The position numbers and the translations under genes were made by a program. The notes under the pieces are model-generated. The model was not told the origin of the DNA, ran no database searches, and saw nothing but the letters and a program-made list of their open reading frames with translations. DNA of 64,000 nt, taken from the NCBI GenBank assembly GCA_947493495.1, contig CANLRN010000001.1:185181-249180 (forward strand). The letters run 5' to 3'. This document shows positions 1-9,077 of the stretch, piece after piece. Position 1 is the stretch's first letter. Each line of letters opens with the position of its first letter. Origin of the DNA: an uncultured Aquimarina sp. (GTDB lineage Bacteria > Bacteroidota > Bacteroidia > Flavobacteriales > Flavobacteriaceae).

Positions 1-1
1 C

Positions 2-604
2 AAGAACCTTCAGATATTTAGAGATAAAACCACCATTGGAGAAATCGATTTCTTGATAAAAAACACAAAAACTAACACCGTATTTCATATCGAACTGGTG
101 TATAAATATTATCTGTATATACCCGATATCAGTACCGTAGAACTAGAGCGATGGATTGGCCCTAATAAAAAAGATAGTTTAGTAAAAAAAGTAAATAAAC
201 TCAAAGAAAAACAGTTACCACTACTCTATCAAGAGGAAACAATAGCCAAGCTACATACTTTGGGTATAGAAATAGATACAATCATTCAGCAAGTTTGTTT
301 TTTTGGGAATCTATTTGTTTCTAGATCTTATGAGAATATATCAATACCACATATCAATAATGAGTGCATTGTGGGGTATTGGATAGATTTTAAAGAATTT
401 ATAAGTACAACGTATACGATGAGTAATTTTCATATGCCACAAAAACAAAACTGGATGGTACATCCAAAATTTTGTAGTGACTGGTACTCCTATGACATCA
501 CGCTTATAAAACTTAAAGAATCACGTGCGCAAAAAAAGTCTTCTTTACTCTGGATGAAAACTACAGAAGGGGTAGTATCTAGGTTTTTTGTGGTTTGGTG
601 GTGA
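2..604 (+). CDS. DUF1853 family protein, 5' end cut by window edge
   Basis: The reading frame is open from base 2, so the true start lies before the window and only about 200 C-terminal residues are seen. The segment IGEIDFLI, the stretch HIELVYKYYL, then WIGPNKKDSL and a KQLPLL element match the order of conserved blocks I know from DUF1853 proteins (about 280 aa in full). This acidic/aromatic core looks like a PD-(D/E)XK nuclease-type fold, but that is inference and the cellular role is unknown. The first in-window start-like codon, TTG at 53, falls inside the conserved core and is not a real start. The family call is fairly firm; nothing links it to its neighbours. Confidence 0.75.
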   Translation, partial: KNLQIFRDKTTIGEIDFLIKNTKTNTVFHIELVYKYYLYIPDISTVELERWIGPNKKDSLVKKVNKLKEKQLPLLYQEETIAKLHTLGIEIDTIIQQVCFFGNLFVSRSYENISIPHINNECIVGYWIDFKEFISTTYTMSNFHMPQKQNWMVHPKFCSDWYSYDITLIKLKESRAQKKSSLLWMKTTEGVVSRFFVVWW

Positions 605-874
605 TCACTATTTTTATTTTTGATGTAAAATTACACCAAAAACGAATCATTTATAAAATAATGATAGATGAGAAAGACATAAGTTTTTTTGCTCTAAATA
701 AGTAAATTGATGCATTCTAAACTCAGGACTTTTATGATTATCTTTTTGTAAGTGATATTGCCTTATTTCTTCTTTCTATACTACTATAAATAAATTATTA
801 TTGAACCTTCATGTTTTTAGTTTTTCACCAAAATGAATGGCAACAAAAAATATATACCTCCCCTTATTTATATA

Positions 875-2338
875 TTACAATCCGCTTATATAACTACCAT
901 ATAAATCATTAAACCTAAACCCCTCTAACAATCTGTATTTACTTAGTTTTTTATACTCTACTAGTCCCCATAATAAAAACTCTTTCATGAAATAACTATC
1001 TTTTTTATGGATATCTCCTTGATAAGTATTCATAAGAGCGTTTAGAGGTTGTATCGCATCCAGTTTAGCTATATATTCGGCTTCAGGAATATCATCTAAC
1101 AATTCGAACCCGCTTTGCTCAAAAAACCAATCAATCAATTCCTGGTATGGGCTTTTTTCACTTTCCTTCTCTAATCGTTCTATTTTAGGAAAATATTCAG
1201 GAAATAAGGTTTTTATAGCATCAGATATCAATGTGTGTGCTACAGATGCTGCTCCTTCTTGTTCTCCTTCATACACTAGTTCTACCTTACCTGTAATTGC
1301 AGGAACTACTCCCATAAAATCACTGACTCTAATCAGTGTTTGCTCATCTCCGGATTTAAGAGCTCTATACTCTGCGGCACTTAATAAATTTTCAAAGGCT
1401 GTTATACTCATTCTAGCGCTTACTCCACTCTTAGCGTCTATAAATTCACTTTCTCTGGCCTCAAAACTTATTTGTTCTAATAGATCTTTTGCTAATTCAG
1501 GAACATGAACAAGATTTTTTTGTCTGCCATCTAATTGTGCTTCCTGTTGCGTAATGGTTTTTGCAATAGCAATCGTTTCTGGATAGTGCGTAAGAATCTG
1601 AGAACCTATTCTATCCTTAAGAGGAGTAACAATACTTCCTCTATTGGTATAATCTTCGGGATTGGCTGTAAACACAAATTGCATATCCAGTGGCAAACGT
1701 AGTTTAAATCCTCGTATCTGGATATCACCTTCTTGTAATATATTAAACAAAGCTACTTGTATACGAGCTTGTAGATCCGGTAATTCATTGATCACAAAAA
1801 TACAGCGATTTGCTCTTGGGATCATCCCAAAATGAATAACCCTATCATCTGCATAACTCAATTTTAGATTTGCGGCTTTGATAGGATCAACATCTCCAAT
1901 AATATCTGCAACAGTAACATCTGGAGTAGCTAGTTTCTCAGCAAAACGATCTTCTCTATGTAGCCATGAAATAGGAGTATCATCGCCTTTTTCATTGATT
2001 AGACTTGTAGCATATCTAGATATTGGATGAAAGGGATCATCATTAATCTCTGAACCTTCTACGATCGGTATCCATTCATCTAAGAGGTTGATCATTTGTC
2101 TTGCTAACCTCGTTTTTGCTTGCCCTCTTAATCCTAATAGATTGATATTGTGTCTGGATAAGATTGCTCTTTCTAATTCGGGAATCACCGTATTTTCATA
2201 CCCATGAATTCCTGTAAACGTATCTTCATTATTATGAATTTTAGATCTTAAATTGTCTCTAAGTTCATCCTTTATACTTTTACTTTTATATGCTGACTCT
2301 TTTAGTGTTCCTAATGTGTTTATATTCTTTATATTCAT
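875..2338 (-). CDS. MoxR/Mg-chelatase-like AAA+ ATPase
   Basis: 487-residue cytoplasmic AAA+ ATPase of the MoxR/magnesium chelatase subunit I type. The P-loop is the variant GLRGQAKT (residues 69-76), Walker B is CIFVINE (179-185), sensor 1 is TANPEDYT (224-231) and the LKDRIG element near 240 holds the expected arginine. Such ATPases act as chaperone-like motors that remodel or load metal into partners, usually together with a VWA-domain protein. Here the VWA gene is directly upstream on the same strand, 39 nt away, so the two probably form one operon and one complex. The substrate is unknown. No chlorophyll or cobalamin genes are nearby, so a true magnesium chelatase role is unlikely. Confidence 0.85.
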   Translation of the reverse strand: MNIKNINTLGTLKESAYKSKSIKDELRDNLRSKIHNNEDTFTGIHGYENTVIPELERAILSRHNINLLGLRGQAKTRLARQMINLLDEWIPIVEGSEINDDPFHPISRYATSLINEKGDDTPISWLHREDRFAEKLATPDVTVADIIGDVDPIKAANLKLSYADDRVIHFGMIPRANRCIFVINELPDLQARIQVALFNILQEGDIQIRGFKLRLPLDMQFVFTANPEDYTNRGSIVTPLKDRIGSQILTHYPETIAIAKTITQQEAQLDGRQKNLVHVPELAKDLLEQISFEARESEFIDAKSGVSARMSITAFENLLSAAEYRALKSGDEQTLIRVSDFMGVVPAITGKVELVYEGEQEGAASVAHTLISDAIKTLFPEYFPKIERLEKESEKSPYQELIDWFFEQSGFELLDDIPEAEYIAKLDAIQPLNALMNTYQGDIHKKDSYFMKEFLLWGLVEYKKLSKYRLLEGFRFNDLYGSYISGL

Positions 2339-2377
2339 ATCTTATATTAAGCAATAACTTTTATTTTATTCAATCTT

Positions 2378-3508
2378 TTACCCTTTAATTCTCTTTTTTC
2401 TATTGGTTTCATAATCCTCAAAAATCATCTCTCCCAAACCTTTTAGACCTGTATAAAACGCTTTTCCTTGATTGGCCTGCGTAAATTCTCTGACGAATTG
2501 CATTAAATAAGGGTCTTGTGCTATCATAAATGTAGTAATGGGGATGTGGAGTTTTCTGGCTTGTTGTGCCATCATATAGCACTTGCTTATAATATGCTTA
2601 TCCAATCCGTTACTATTCTTATAATATTGTCCATCCGGCATTCTCAGACAACTTGGTTTACCATCAGTAATCATAAAAATCTGTTTATTAGTATTTCGCT
2701 TCCTCCGAAGCATATCCATAGCCAATTGTAAACCTGCTACTGTATTCGTATGATAAGGTCCTACTTGCAGATACGGTAAGTCTTTGATGGCTATGGGCCA
2801 GGCATCATTACCAAACACCAATATATCTAACGTATCTTTAGGATATCTGGTAGTTATTAATTCTGCCAATGCCATGGCTACTTTCTTAGCAGGGGTAATC
2901 CGATCCTCTCCATATAAAATCATACTGTGACTGATATCGATCATCAATACAGTACTCATTTGTGCTTTAAATTGAGTTTCTTCTACCACCAGATCATCTT
3001 CTGTAAGATTGAGCTCTCCGATACCATGATTAATCTGTGCATTTTTTAGACTCTCTGTAATAGAAATACGCTCTAAAGGATCTCCATATTGATAATTTCT
3101 AAACTCTCCTGCATGTTCATCACCTCTTCCTGTATATTTAGTTTTATGATTCCCTGATCCGCTACGTTTTAATTTACCAAAAATCTGATCTAAGGCTCTC
3201 TGTCTGATGGCTCGTTCTGTCTTGGCCGTAATAGCCATTCCTCCTTTTCCATCAGGTTTGATTTCTTCACGGATGTATCCTTTCTTTTTAAGATCTTCTA
3301 CAAAATCATCTAAGGTATACTCATCTGTAGTGAGAGCGTACTCTTTATCCAACTCTTTCATCCAATCCAGCGCTTCATCAAGATCCCCAGAAGTATGAGT
3401 AATTATTTCTTGAAAAACATCAAAGAGTTTATCAAAAGGAGATTGCTCAGGGGCTTCATAGGGTTTAAAGGAAAAACCACTTTTAAAAACTTTATTTTTC
3501 TCTTTCAT
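2378..3508 (-). CDS. VWA domain protein, partner of MoxR-like ATPase
   Basis: 376 aa, no signal peptide or membrane span, so cytoplasmic. The C-terminal half is a von Willebrand factor A domain: the metal-ion-dependent adhesion site DISHS is at residues 191-195, followed by a conserved FGND and an ITDGKPS strand. The N-terminal 180 residues are charged and helical. VWA proteins of this kind act as adaptors that bring a client to a MoxR-type ATPase. The gene is first in a two-gene operon with that ATPase. Client and pathway cannot be told from the sequence; stress or metal-cofactor maturation roles are known for relatives. Confidence 0.85.
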   Translation of the reverse strand: MKEKNKVFKSGFSFKPYEAPEQSPFDKLFDVFQEIITHTSGDLDEALDWMKELDKEYALTTDEYTLDDFVEDLKKKGYIREEIKPDGKGGMAITAKTERAIRQRALDQIFGKLKRSGSGNHKTKYTGRGDEHAGEFRNYQYGDPLERISITESLKNAQINHGIGELNLTEDDLVVEETQFKAQMSTVLMIDISHSMILYGEDRITPAKKVAMALAELITTRYPKDTLDILVFGNDAWPIAIKDLPYLQVGPYHTNTVAGLQLAMDMLRRKRNTNKQIFMITDGKPSCLRMPDGQYYKNSNGLDKHIISKCYMMAQQARKLHIPITTFMIAQDPYLMQFVREFTQANQGKAFYTGLKGLGEMIFEDYETNRKKRIKG

Positions 3509-3644
3509 AAGCTAAATTTAGTATATTTTATAGAAGATACAGACCGAACTGAATGCTAATCACAGAGAATTAACATATGTTTTGGAGAATTCATTAAATA
3601 TAAATGAGTTCTATTTCTTTGAATGATAAATATGTTACAATGTG

Positions 3645-3652
3645 TATATTTG
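3645..3652 (+). promoter_or_regulatory. -7 promoter element TATATTTG
   Basis: Exact match to the Bacteroidota -7 consensus TAnnTTTG, placed 77 nt before the start of the serine hydrolase gene. A TTTG at 3618-3621 could be the -33 box, but its 23-nt spacing is longer than usual. Confidence 0.5.
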
Positions 3653-3728
3653 AAAAAGTCAGTTGTTTTTTCTGTTACCAGATACCATAATTTTGATAAA
3701 TTTTCTAAAAAAATAACTCTAGTAATTC

Positions 3729-4874
3729 ATGAAATCGATAGTAATTTTCATATTGTTAACTATTTTTATTAGTTCTTGTTCTTCAAAAAATCCTCTTGAA
3801 AAAGTTTTGGATGCTGATTTGCAACAAATAACAACTATAATACAAGATCCTGAAAAGTATGAGGTACAGATTATATATAGTCAAATTGATAGAGATGAGA
3901 CTGGCAAAATACATTTTACAGATTATAAGTACTACCCATCGGATAGTGTCTATTTTTACCCTGCAAGCGCTGTTAAATTTCCAGTAGCACTTATGGCATT
4001 AGAAAAATTAGAAAAACTACAACAGAAAGGAATACAAATTGACAGGCAATCTTATTTTAAAACCGAAAATGATACTATTTATACAACTATCGAAAAAGCA
4101 ATCACAGAAATTTTTGCAGTAAGTGATAATAAAGCCTATAATAAGCTCTTCGAGTTTTTAGGGCAAGATTATATAAACTCGAGTTTAGCTTCAAAAAAAA
4201 TAAAAGGAAGAATATCACATCGGTTGTCAACAGCTAATGGATATGCCTTAGCTACACAGCCCATAATTTTTAAGAAAAAAATAAAAGACAGTAGCATTCT
4301 CTATACTCAAGCTTCTATAACAAACACAAAACAACAAAAACTACAGCTCAAAAAAATAATCAAAGGAGTAGGATTCATCCAAAACGATACCTTAATCCAT
4401 AAACCCATGGATTTTTCAGTAAGAAATTACATCCCTTTACAATCCTTACATGATATAATGAAACGAGTTCATTTTCCTGAGCTTTATAGCAAAAACGAAC
4501 GTTTTAATATCAATAAAGAAAACTTGGAATTTGTTCAGCAAGCAATGAAAACTTTACCATATCAAGCAGGATATGATAAAAATGAATATTATGATGGGTA
4601 TGTAAAATTCTTTATGTATGGAGATACAAAAGAAGAGATTCCTAAACATATAGAAATATATAATAAAGTAGGCTATGCCTATGGATATCTTACTGATTGT
4701 GCTTATATCAAAGACACTAAAAATGATATAGAATTTATAGTATCTGCTACACTACACGTTAATAAAAATCAAATTTTTAATGATGATACGTATGAATATG
4801 ATACGATAGGAATTCCTTTTTTGGCAGAATTAGGAAAGCAAATTCATACCTTAGAGAAAAAACGCAAGCAATAA
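3729..4874 (+). CDS. Serine hydrolase, class A beta-lactamase-like lipoprotein
   Basis: 381 aa. The N-terminus is a signal peptide ending in the lipobox FISSC (Cys17), so this is a periplasmic or outer-membrane lipoprotein. The class A beta-lactamase/transpeptidase motifs are in order: SAVK (residues 80-83, nucleophile Ser80 and Lys83), SDN (132-134) and KVG (313-315) in place of KTG. Divergence from true beta-lactamases, the longer C-terminal half and the altered third box suggest a beta-lactamase2-family serine hydrolase whose substrate may not be a beta-lactam. It stands alone, between its own promoter-like element and a terminator hairpin. Confidence 0.8.
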   Translation: MKSIVIFILLTIFISSCSSKNPLEKVLDADLQQITTIIQDPEKYEVQIIYSQIDRDETGKIHFTDYKYYPSDSVYFYPASAVKFPVALMALEKLEKLQQKGIQIDRQSYFKTENDTIYTTIEKAITEIFAVSDNKAYNKLFEFLGQDYINSSLASKKIKGRISHRLSTANGYALATQPIIFKKKIKDSSILYTQASITNTKQQKLQLKKIIKGVGFIQNDTLIHKPMDFSVRNYIPLQSLHDIMKRVHFPELYSKNERFNINKENLEFVQQAMKTLPYQAGYDKNEYYDGYVKFFMYGDTKEEIPKHIEIYNKVGYAYGYLTDCAYIKDTKNDIEFIVSATLHVNKNQIFNDDTYEYDTIGIPFLAELGKQIHTLEKKRKQ

Positions 4875-4931
4875 TCAAATCTTGTTTAACTCACTGAGGA
4901 ACAAGTAAAATAAAAAATATCAATAAGAAAA

Positions 4932-4964
4932 AGATAAAATTTTAAGATATTTTATCTGTTTTTT
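4932..4964 (+). terminator. Intrinsic terminator after serine hydrolase
   Basis: A 9-bp stem AGATAAAAT / ATTTTATCT (4932-4940 and 4949-4957) with an 8-nt loop, followed by a T-rich run. The stem is AT-rich and therefore weak, but position and tail fit termination of the gene ending at 4874. Confidence 0.6.
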
Positions 4965-5128
4965 AACATAATCATATTAATACTCTATTTTTATTAATTT
5001 ATCTTTATAAATCCCTTAGTTATTTAAGAAAAAAACTTTAACAAGTAAATAGTATGGCAATTATTTTAAGAATCTAGTAATTGTGTATTAACTATAAATT
5101 AGTATACAGTTCTATAAAATGCATTCAT

Positions 5129-5479
5129 ATGAAACATTATCTACCCTGTTTTCTAATACTATTTTATAGTTTGACCTACGCTCATACAACTATCATACCC
5201 ATTACATCGCAGACTACTCAAAATACAATTGATCGCAAACTTTCTGAAAAAGAAGTAAAACAAAGAGGACTTGATTTACTAGCTACAGAAATCATTGAAC
5301 AAATTAATGAAGTTGATTTAAGAAAAATGGCTAGATCTTCTATTTTTGAAACTTCATATGGGTTTAGATGGAAAATGGTAAACGTACAAAATGGTACTAT
5401 TATAATTGTTAAAGTAAATAAAGATTTTAAATTAATTTCTGCAAAGAATAGCAAGAAAAAAAAGATAATTATTCCTTAA
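5129..5479 (+). CDS. Small secreted protein of unknown function
   Basis: 116 aa if started at the ATG at 5129. Upstream in-frame TTG codons would place extra residues before the signal peptide and are unlikely. The protein begins with a basic/hydrophobic signal peptide (MKHYLPCFLILF then SLTYAHT). The mature part is about 95 residues, helical in the middle (LLATEIIEQINEV) with a lysine-rich end (NSKKKKIIIP). I recognise no family. Not obviously co-transcribed with neighbours: a terminator-like hairpin lies upstream and the next gene is convergent. Confidence 0.55.
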   Translation: MKHYLPCFLILFYSLTYAHTTIIPITSQTTQNTIDRKLSEKEVKQRGLDLLATEIIEQINEVDLRKMARSSIFETSYGFRWKMVNVQNGTIIIVKVNKDFKLISAKNSKKKKIIIP

Positions 5480-5490
5480 AATAAAAACTA

Positions 5491-5724
5491 CTAGGTTAAC
5501 ATTGTCTTTAGATTTTCATACTCTTCTAAGTATTCCCAATATATAATCCTATCGAAAGCGTATTTTATTAAAATATACTTGTTGCTTACAGACAATATTC
5601 GATCTACCGATACCAGTTTTTTAGATGGAGATTTCACCTCAACTTTCTCTATTATTTCTTGATTTCTTGCATCAAATCCATGCACGATAGTATGATTATG
5701 CAAAGTAAGTTCTATAAATTTCAT
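5491..5724 (-). CDS. Hypothetical 77-aa protein
   Basis: Short reading frame started at the ATG at 5724. The in-frame TTG at 5748 overlaps the promoter -7 box and cannot be the start. The sequence alternates strand-like stretches (MKFIELTL, KYILIKYAF) and ends in an acidic helix with aromatic residues (IIYWEYLEEYENL). No known family is recognised. It sits convergently 11 nt from the small secreted protein and has its own TATATTTG promoter element just upstream, which is the main argument that it is real. Confidence 0.5.
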   Translation of the reverse strand: MKFIELTLHNHTIVHGFDARNQEIIEKVEVKSPSKKLVSVDRILSVSNKYILIKYAFDRIIYWEYLEEYENLKTMLT

Positions 5725-5745
5725 ATTATTCGTATTCAACCTCTT

Positions 5746-5753
5746 CAAATATA
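5746..5753 (-). promoter_or_regulatory. -7 promoter element for the 77-aa gene
   Basis: Exact TAnnTTTG match (TATATTTG read leftward) 22 nt upstream of the ATG at 5724. No clear -33 TTG at the right distance. Confidence 0.45.
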
Positions 5754-5849
5754 GCTAGTTTTACCTTAACACCTCTTTAAGAATTTCACATTTTCATTTT
5801 GTTAACTTTAGAGCTTTTATTCTACAATACACATCTTAAGGCATACAAC

Positions 5850-8800
5850 ATGAAAAAGACATTATTTCTGCTAACTATTATCATAGCTTCTACAATTTAT
5901 TCTCAGGAGTTTTCTATGGACCTTCTTAAAGGAATGAGTCCTCGTAATATTGGTCCTGGAGGTATGAGTGGTCGTGTTACAGCTATTGATGTGGTGACTT
6001 CTGATCCTGATATCATATATGCAGGAACAGCATCTGGTGGATTATGGAAATCTACTTCTGGCGGAATTAAATGGGAAGCTATTTTCGATAAGGAAGTTAC
6101 TGCTTCTATTGGGGCTGTAGCTATCCAGCAATCAAATCCATCTGTAGTTTGGGTAGGGACTGGAGAAGGTAATCCCAGAAATAGCCTTAACGGAGGGTAT
6201 GGAATATACAGGTCCTTAGATGGTGGAAAAAACTGGACACTCATGGGATTAGAAAAAACTCGTCATATCCATAGAGTAATTATCGATCCAACAGATCCTA
6301 ATACCGTATATGTAGCTGCTATCGGTTCGCCCTGGGGAATACATCCAGAAAGAGGTATTTTTAAAACTACCGATGGAGGAGAAACATGGAAAAAAATCTT
6401 ATTTGCTAACAATCAAACAGGAGCGGCAGATCTAGTGATGGATCCTACCAACCCTAATAAACTGATTGCCGCATTGTGGGAACATAAAAGAGACCCATGG
6501 TTTTTTAAATCTGGAGGCAAAGGGTCAGGCCTGTATATCACCCATGATGGAGGTAAAACCTGGCAGAAAAAAACAGACATCGATGGATTACCCAAAGGAA
6601 ATTTAGGAAGAATAGGAATTGCAATTGCTAGTAATAAACCTAATATCGTCTATGCTTTAATTGAAGCCAAAAAAAATGCGCTCTACAAATCAGTAGACGG
6701 AGGATTTAATTGGAAAAAAATAAATGACAAAAACGATATTGGTAACCGTCCTTTCTATTACTCTGATATTCGAGTAGATCCACAGAATGAAAATCGAATA
6801 TATTCTGTATTTACCTATGTCAATGTATCTGAGGATGGAGGTAAAAATTTCAAGCAATTAATGCCTGCTTATGGTGTAGATAATGGAGTACATCCAGATC
6901 ATCACTCCTGGTGGATTCATCCACAAGATGGTAATTTTATGATAGATGGTAATGATGGTGGATTAAATATTACGCGAGATGGAGGAAAAACTTGGAGATT
7001 TATTGGCAACCTTCCTGTAGCCCAGTTCTATCATATTAATGTGGATAATGAATTTCCGTACAATGTGTATGGAGGAATGCAAGATAATGGCAGTTGGCGT
7101 GGACCAGCATATGTATGGAAAGCCCAAGGAATTAGAAACTCATATTGGCAAGAAATCTCTTTTGGAGATGGATTTGATGTCGTACCAGATAGAGATGATT
7201 CTAGATACGGATGGTCTATGAGCCAACAAGGGTATGTAAGCCGTTATGATTGGATGACTGGTAATAATTATACTGTACGTCCTACGCATCCGGATCCAGA
7301 AGTAAAATTACGATTTAATTGGAATGCTGCTATCAATATTGATCCTTTTGATAGCAATACATTATATTTTGGGAGTCAGTTTGTACATAAAAGTACTGAC
7401 AAAGGTCTTACATGGAAAATCATCTCTCCTGATCTATCTACTAATAATCCAGAAAAGTTGAAACAATCAGAAAGTGGTGGTTTAACCATGGATGCTACTG
7501 GTGCCGAAAATCACTGTACCATCTTGGTAATAGAACCTTCGCCTATAGAACAAAATATGTTATGGGCAGCTACAGATGATGGACGTGTACACATAACTAA
7601 AAATGGAGGTGCTAATTGGACCGATGTATCTAAAAATATTAAAGGCTTACCACAAGGTAGTTGGATAACTCAGATCAAGGCATCTAATAAACAAAAAGGT
7701 CAAGCATTGTTAGTAGCTAACGACTATCGAAGATTTAACTATACTCCATACGCATACAGAACAGTGGATTATGGAAAAACGTGGCAACGTATTGTTGATG
7801 AAAATGATGTAAAAAGTTACACCTTAAGTATTGTCGAAGATCCGATAGAAAAAAACTTACTTTTTCTGGGAACAGATGATGGTTTATATATCTCATTAAA
7901 TGCAGGGAGCAACTGGACAAAATGGACAGCTGGCTTCCCTACTGTATCCGTAAAAGACCTAATAATTCAACCTAGAGAACATGACTTGGTAATAGGTACC
8001 TTCGGGAGAGCAGCTTGGGTATTAGATGACATTCGTCCTTTGCGTGCGTTGGTCAAAGATAATAATATCTTAAATAAGCAATTACACCTGTTTACTCCTC
8101 CTATTGGATATCTAGCTGCTTACCAGCAACCTACAGGGAGTCGTTTTGGAGGTGATGCCTTATATAATGCAGAAAACCGTGATTTTGGAGTTAATATTTC
8201 ATATTTCTTAACTGCACAAGAAAAGAAAAAAGAAGATGAAAATAAAGAAACTGAGGATACTAACGATGATAATGATCTCACTGACGAAAAAGAAGAAGTA
8301 AAAACAAAATGGGATTCTGTATCGTTAAAGGTTTATGACGGCGAACGATTAATCAGAACACTGAAGCAAAAAGCATCAGACTCTACTGGAATTCATAAAA
8401 TAAATTGGCAGCTGAATGAAAAAGGAGCTGATCGCCCTTCTAGAACTATCCAAAAAAGAAAACAAGAACTAACTGGAGTACGTGTTAAACCAGGTACATA
8501 CAAATTAGTGATGGAATATGGAGATCAAAAATCTGAATCTACTATCGACATAAAATCAGATCCCAGATTACAAATATCACAGCAAAATATTGATGAAGTA
8601 TATACCGCTTCTAAAAAAATAGAAGCAATGAGTCAAACTGCAGCTGACGCTGTAAAACAACTAATTGAAAGTAAAGAAGTAGCTTCAAAATATCAAAAAG
8701 AGCTTCAAAAACTGGATAAAAAGAAGTTTAAAGATCAAATTAAATCTTCTAAGGATATTATCAAAAAAATTGATTCTACAATAGCAATTTATTTAGGTAA

Positions 8801-9065
8801 AGAAGATAAAAGACAAGGTATTACTCGTAACCCAGAAGTAACTGTAATGCAACGCTTAGGTACTGCAGATTGGTACACTGGCAGTAGACAAAATGGTTTA
8901 ACAGTTACAGAAAAAACCTTAATCAAACACGCAAATGATGCATTAAAAGGAGCTTTAGATAAAACAAATGCTTTTTTTAGAGAAGATTGGAAACCGTATC
9001 AAGAAACAATAGAAAAATTAGAAACGTCTCCGTTTAAAGAGATAAAAACTTTCACAATCAAATAA
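5850..9065 (+). CDS. Secreted VPS10/BNR-repeat beta-propeller protein
   Basis: 1071 aa from the ATG at 5850, where a signal peptide begins (MKKTLFLLTIII, cleavage near IYSQ). An in-frame upstream TTG at 5799 would bury it. Repeated Asp-box/BNR-type motifs (SxDGGxxW variants such as TTDGGETWKK, THDGGKTWQK, TRDGGKTWRF, TKNGGANWTD) run from about residue 40 to 720 and indicate one or two large beta-propellers of the sortilin/VPS10 kind. The last 300 residues contain an acidic E/D/K linker and a helical tail. Such proteins are common in Bacteroidota envelopes, often described as glycosyl-hydrolase-like, without proven activity. The next gene, an S9 peptidase, starts 12 nt downstream, so the two are probably co-expressed for peptide or glycoprotein handling. 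Confidence 0.85.
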   Translation: MKKTLFLLTIIIASTIYSQEFSMDLLKGMSPRNIGPGGMSGRVTAIDVVTSDPDIIYAGTASGGLWKSTSGGIKWEAIFDKEVTASIGAVAIQQSNPSVVWVGTGEGNPRNSLNGGYGIYRSLDGGKNWTLMGLEKTRHIHRVIIDPTDPNTVYVAAIGSPWGIHPERGIFKTTDGGETWKKILFANNQTGAADLVMDPTNPNKLIAALWEHKRDPWFFKSGGKGSGLYITHDGGKTWQKKTDIDGLPKGNLGRIGIAIASNKPNIVYALIEAKKNALYKSVDGGFNWKKINDKNDIGNRPFYYSDIRVDPQNENRIYSVFTYVNVSEDGGKNFKQLMPAYGVDNGVHPDHHSWWIHPQDGNFMIDGNDGGLNITRDGGKTWRFIGNLPVAQFYHINVDNEFPYNVYGGMQDNGSWRGPAYVWKAQGIRNSYWQEISFGDGFDVVPDRDDSRYGWSMSQQGYVSRYDWMTGNNYTVRPTHPDPEVKLRFNWNAAINIDPFDSNTLYFGSQFVHKSTDKGLTWKIISPDLSTNNPEKLKQSESGGLTMDATGAENHCTILVIEPSPIEQNMLWAATDDGRVHITKNGGANWTDVSKNIKGLPQGSWITQIKASNKQKGQALLVANDYRRFNYTPYAYRTVDYGKTWQRIVDENDVKSYTLSIVEDPIEKNLLFLGTDDGLYISLNAGSNWTKWTAGFPTVSVKDLIIQPREHDLVIGTFGRAAWVLDDIRPLRALVKDNNILNKQLHLFTPPIGYLAAYQQPTGSRFGGDALYNAENRDFGVNISYFLTAQEKKKEDENKETEDTNDDNDLTDEKEEVKTKWDSVSLKVYDGERLIRTLKQKASDSTGIHKINWQLNEKGADRPSRTIQKRKQELTGVRVKPGTYKLVMEYGDQKSESTIDIKSDPRLQISQQNIDEVYTASKKIEAMSQTAADAVKQLIESKEVASKYQKELQKLDKKKFKDQIKSSKDIIKKIDSTIAIYLGKEDKRQGITRNPEVTVMQRLGTADWYTGSRQNGLTVTEKTLIKHANDALKGALDKTNAFFREDWKPYQETIEKLETSPFKEIKTFTIK

Positions 9066-9077
9066 AAATTCTTAATC

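Noticed and set aside
875..3508. Magnesium chelatase subunits I and D
   Set aside because: No tetrapyrrole or chlorophyll genes nearby, and the VWA protein lacks a ChlD-like ATPase domain.
3729..4874. True antibiotic-resistance beta-lactamase
   Set aside because: SxxK and SDN are present, but KTG is KVG and the protein is a diverged lipoprotein; resistance cannot be claimed.
5903..6244. Long leftward frame opposite the BNR protein gene
   Set aside because: Shadow of a strongly supported gene; no family similarity or start context.
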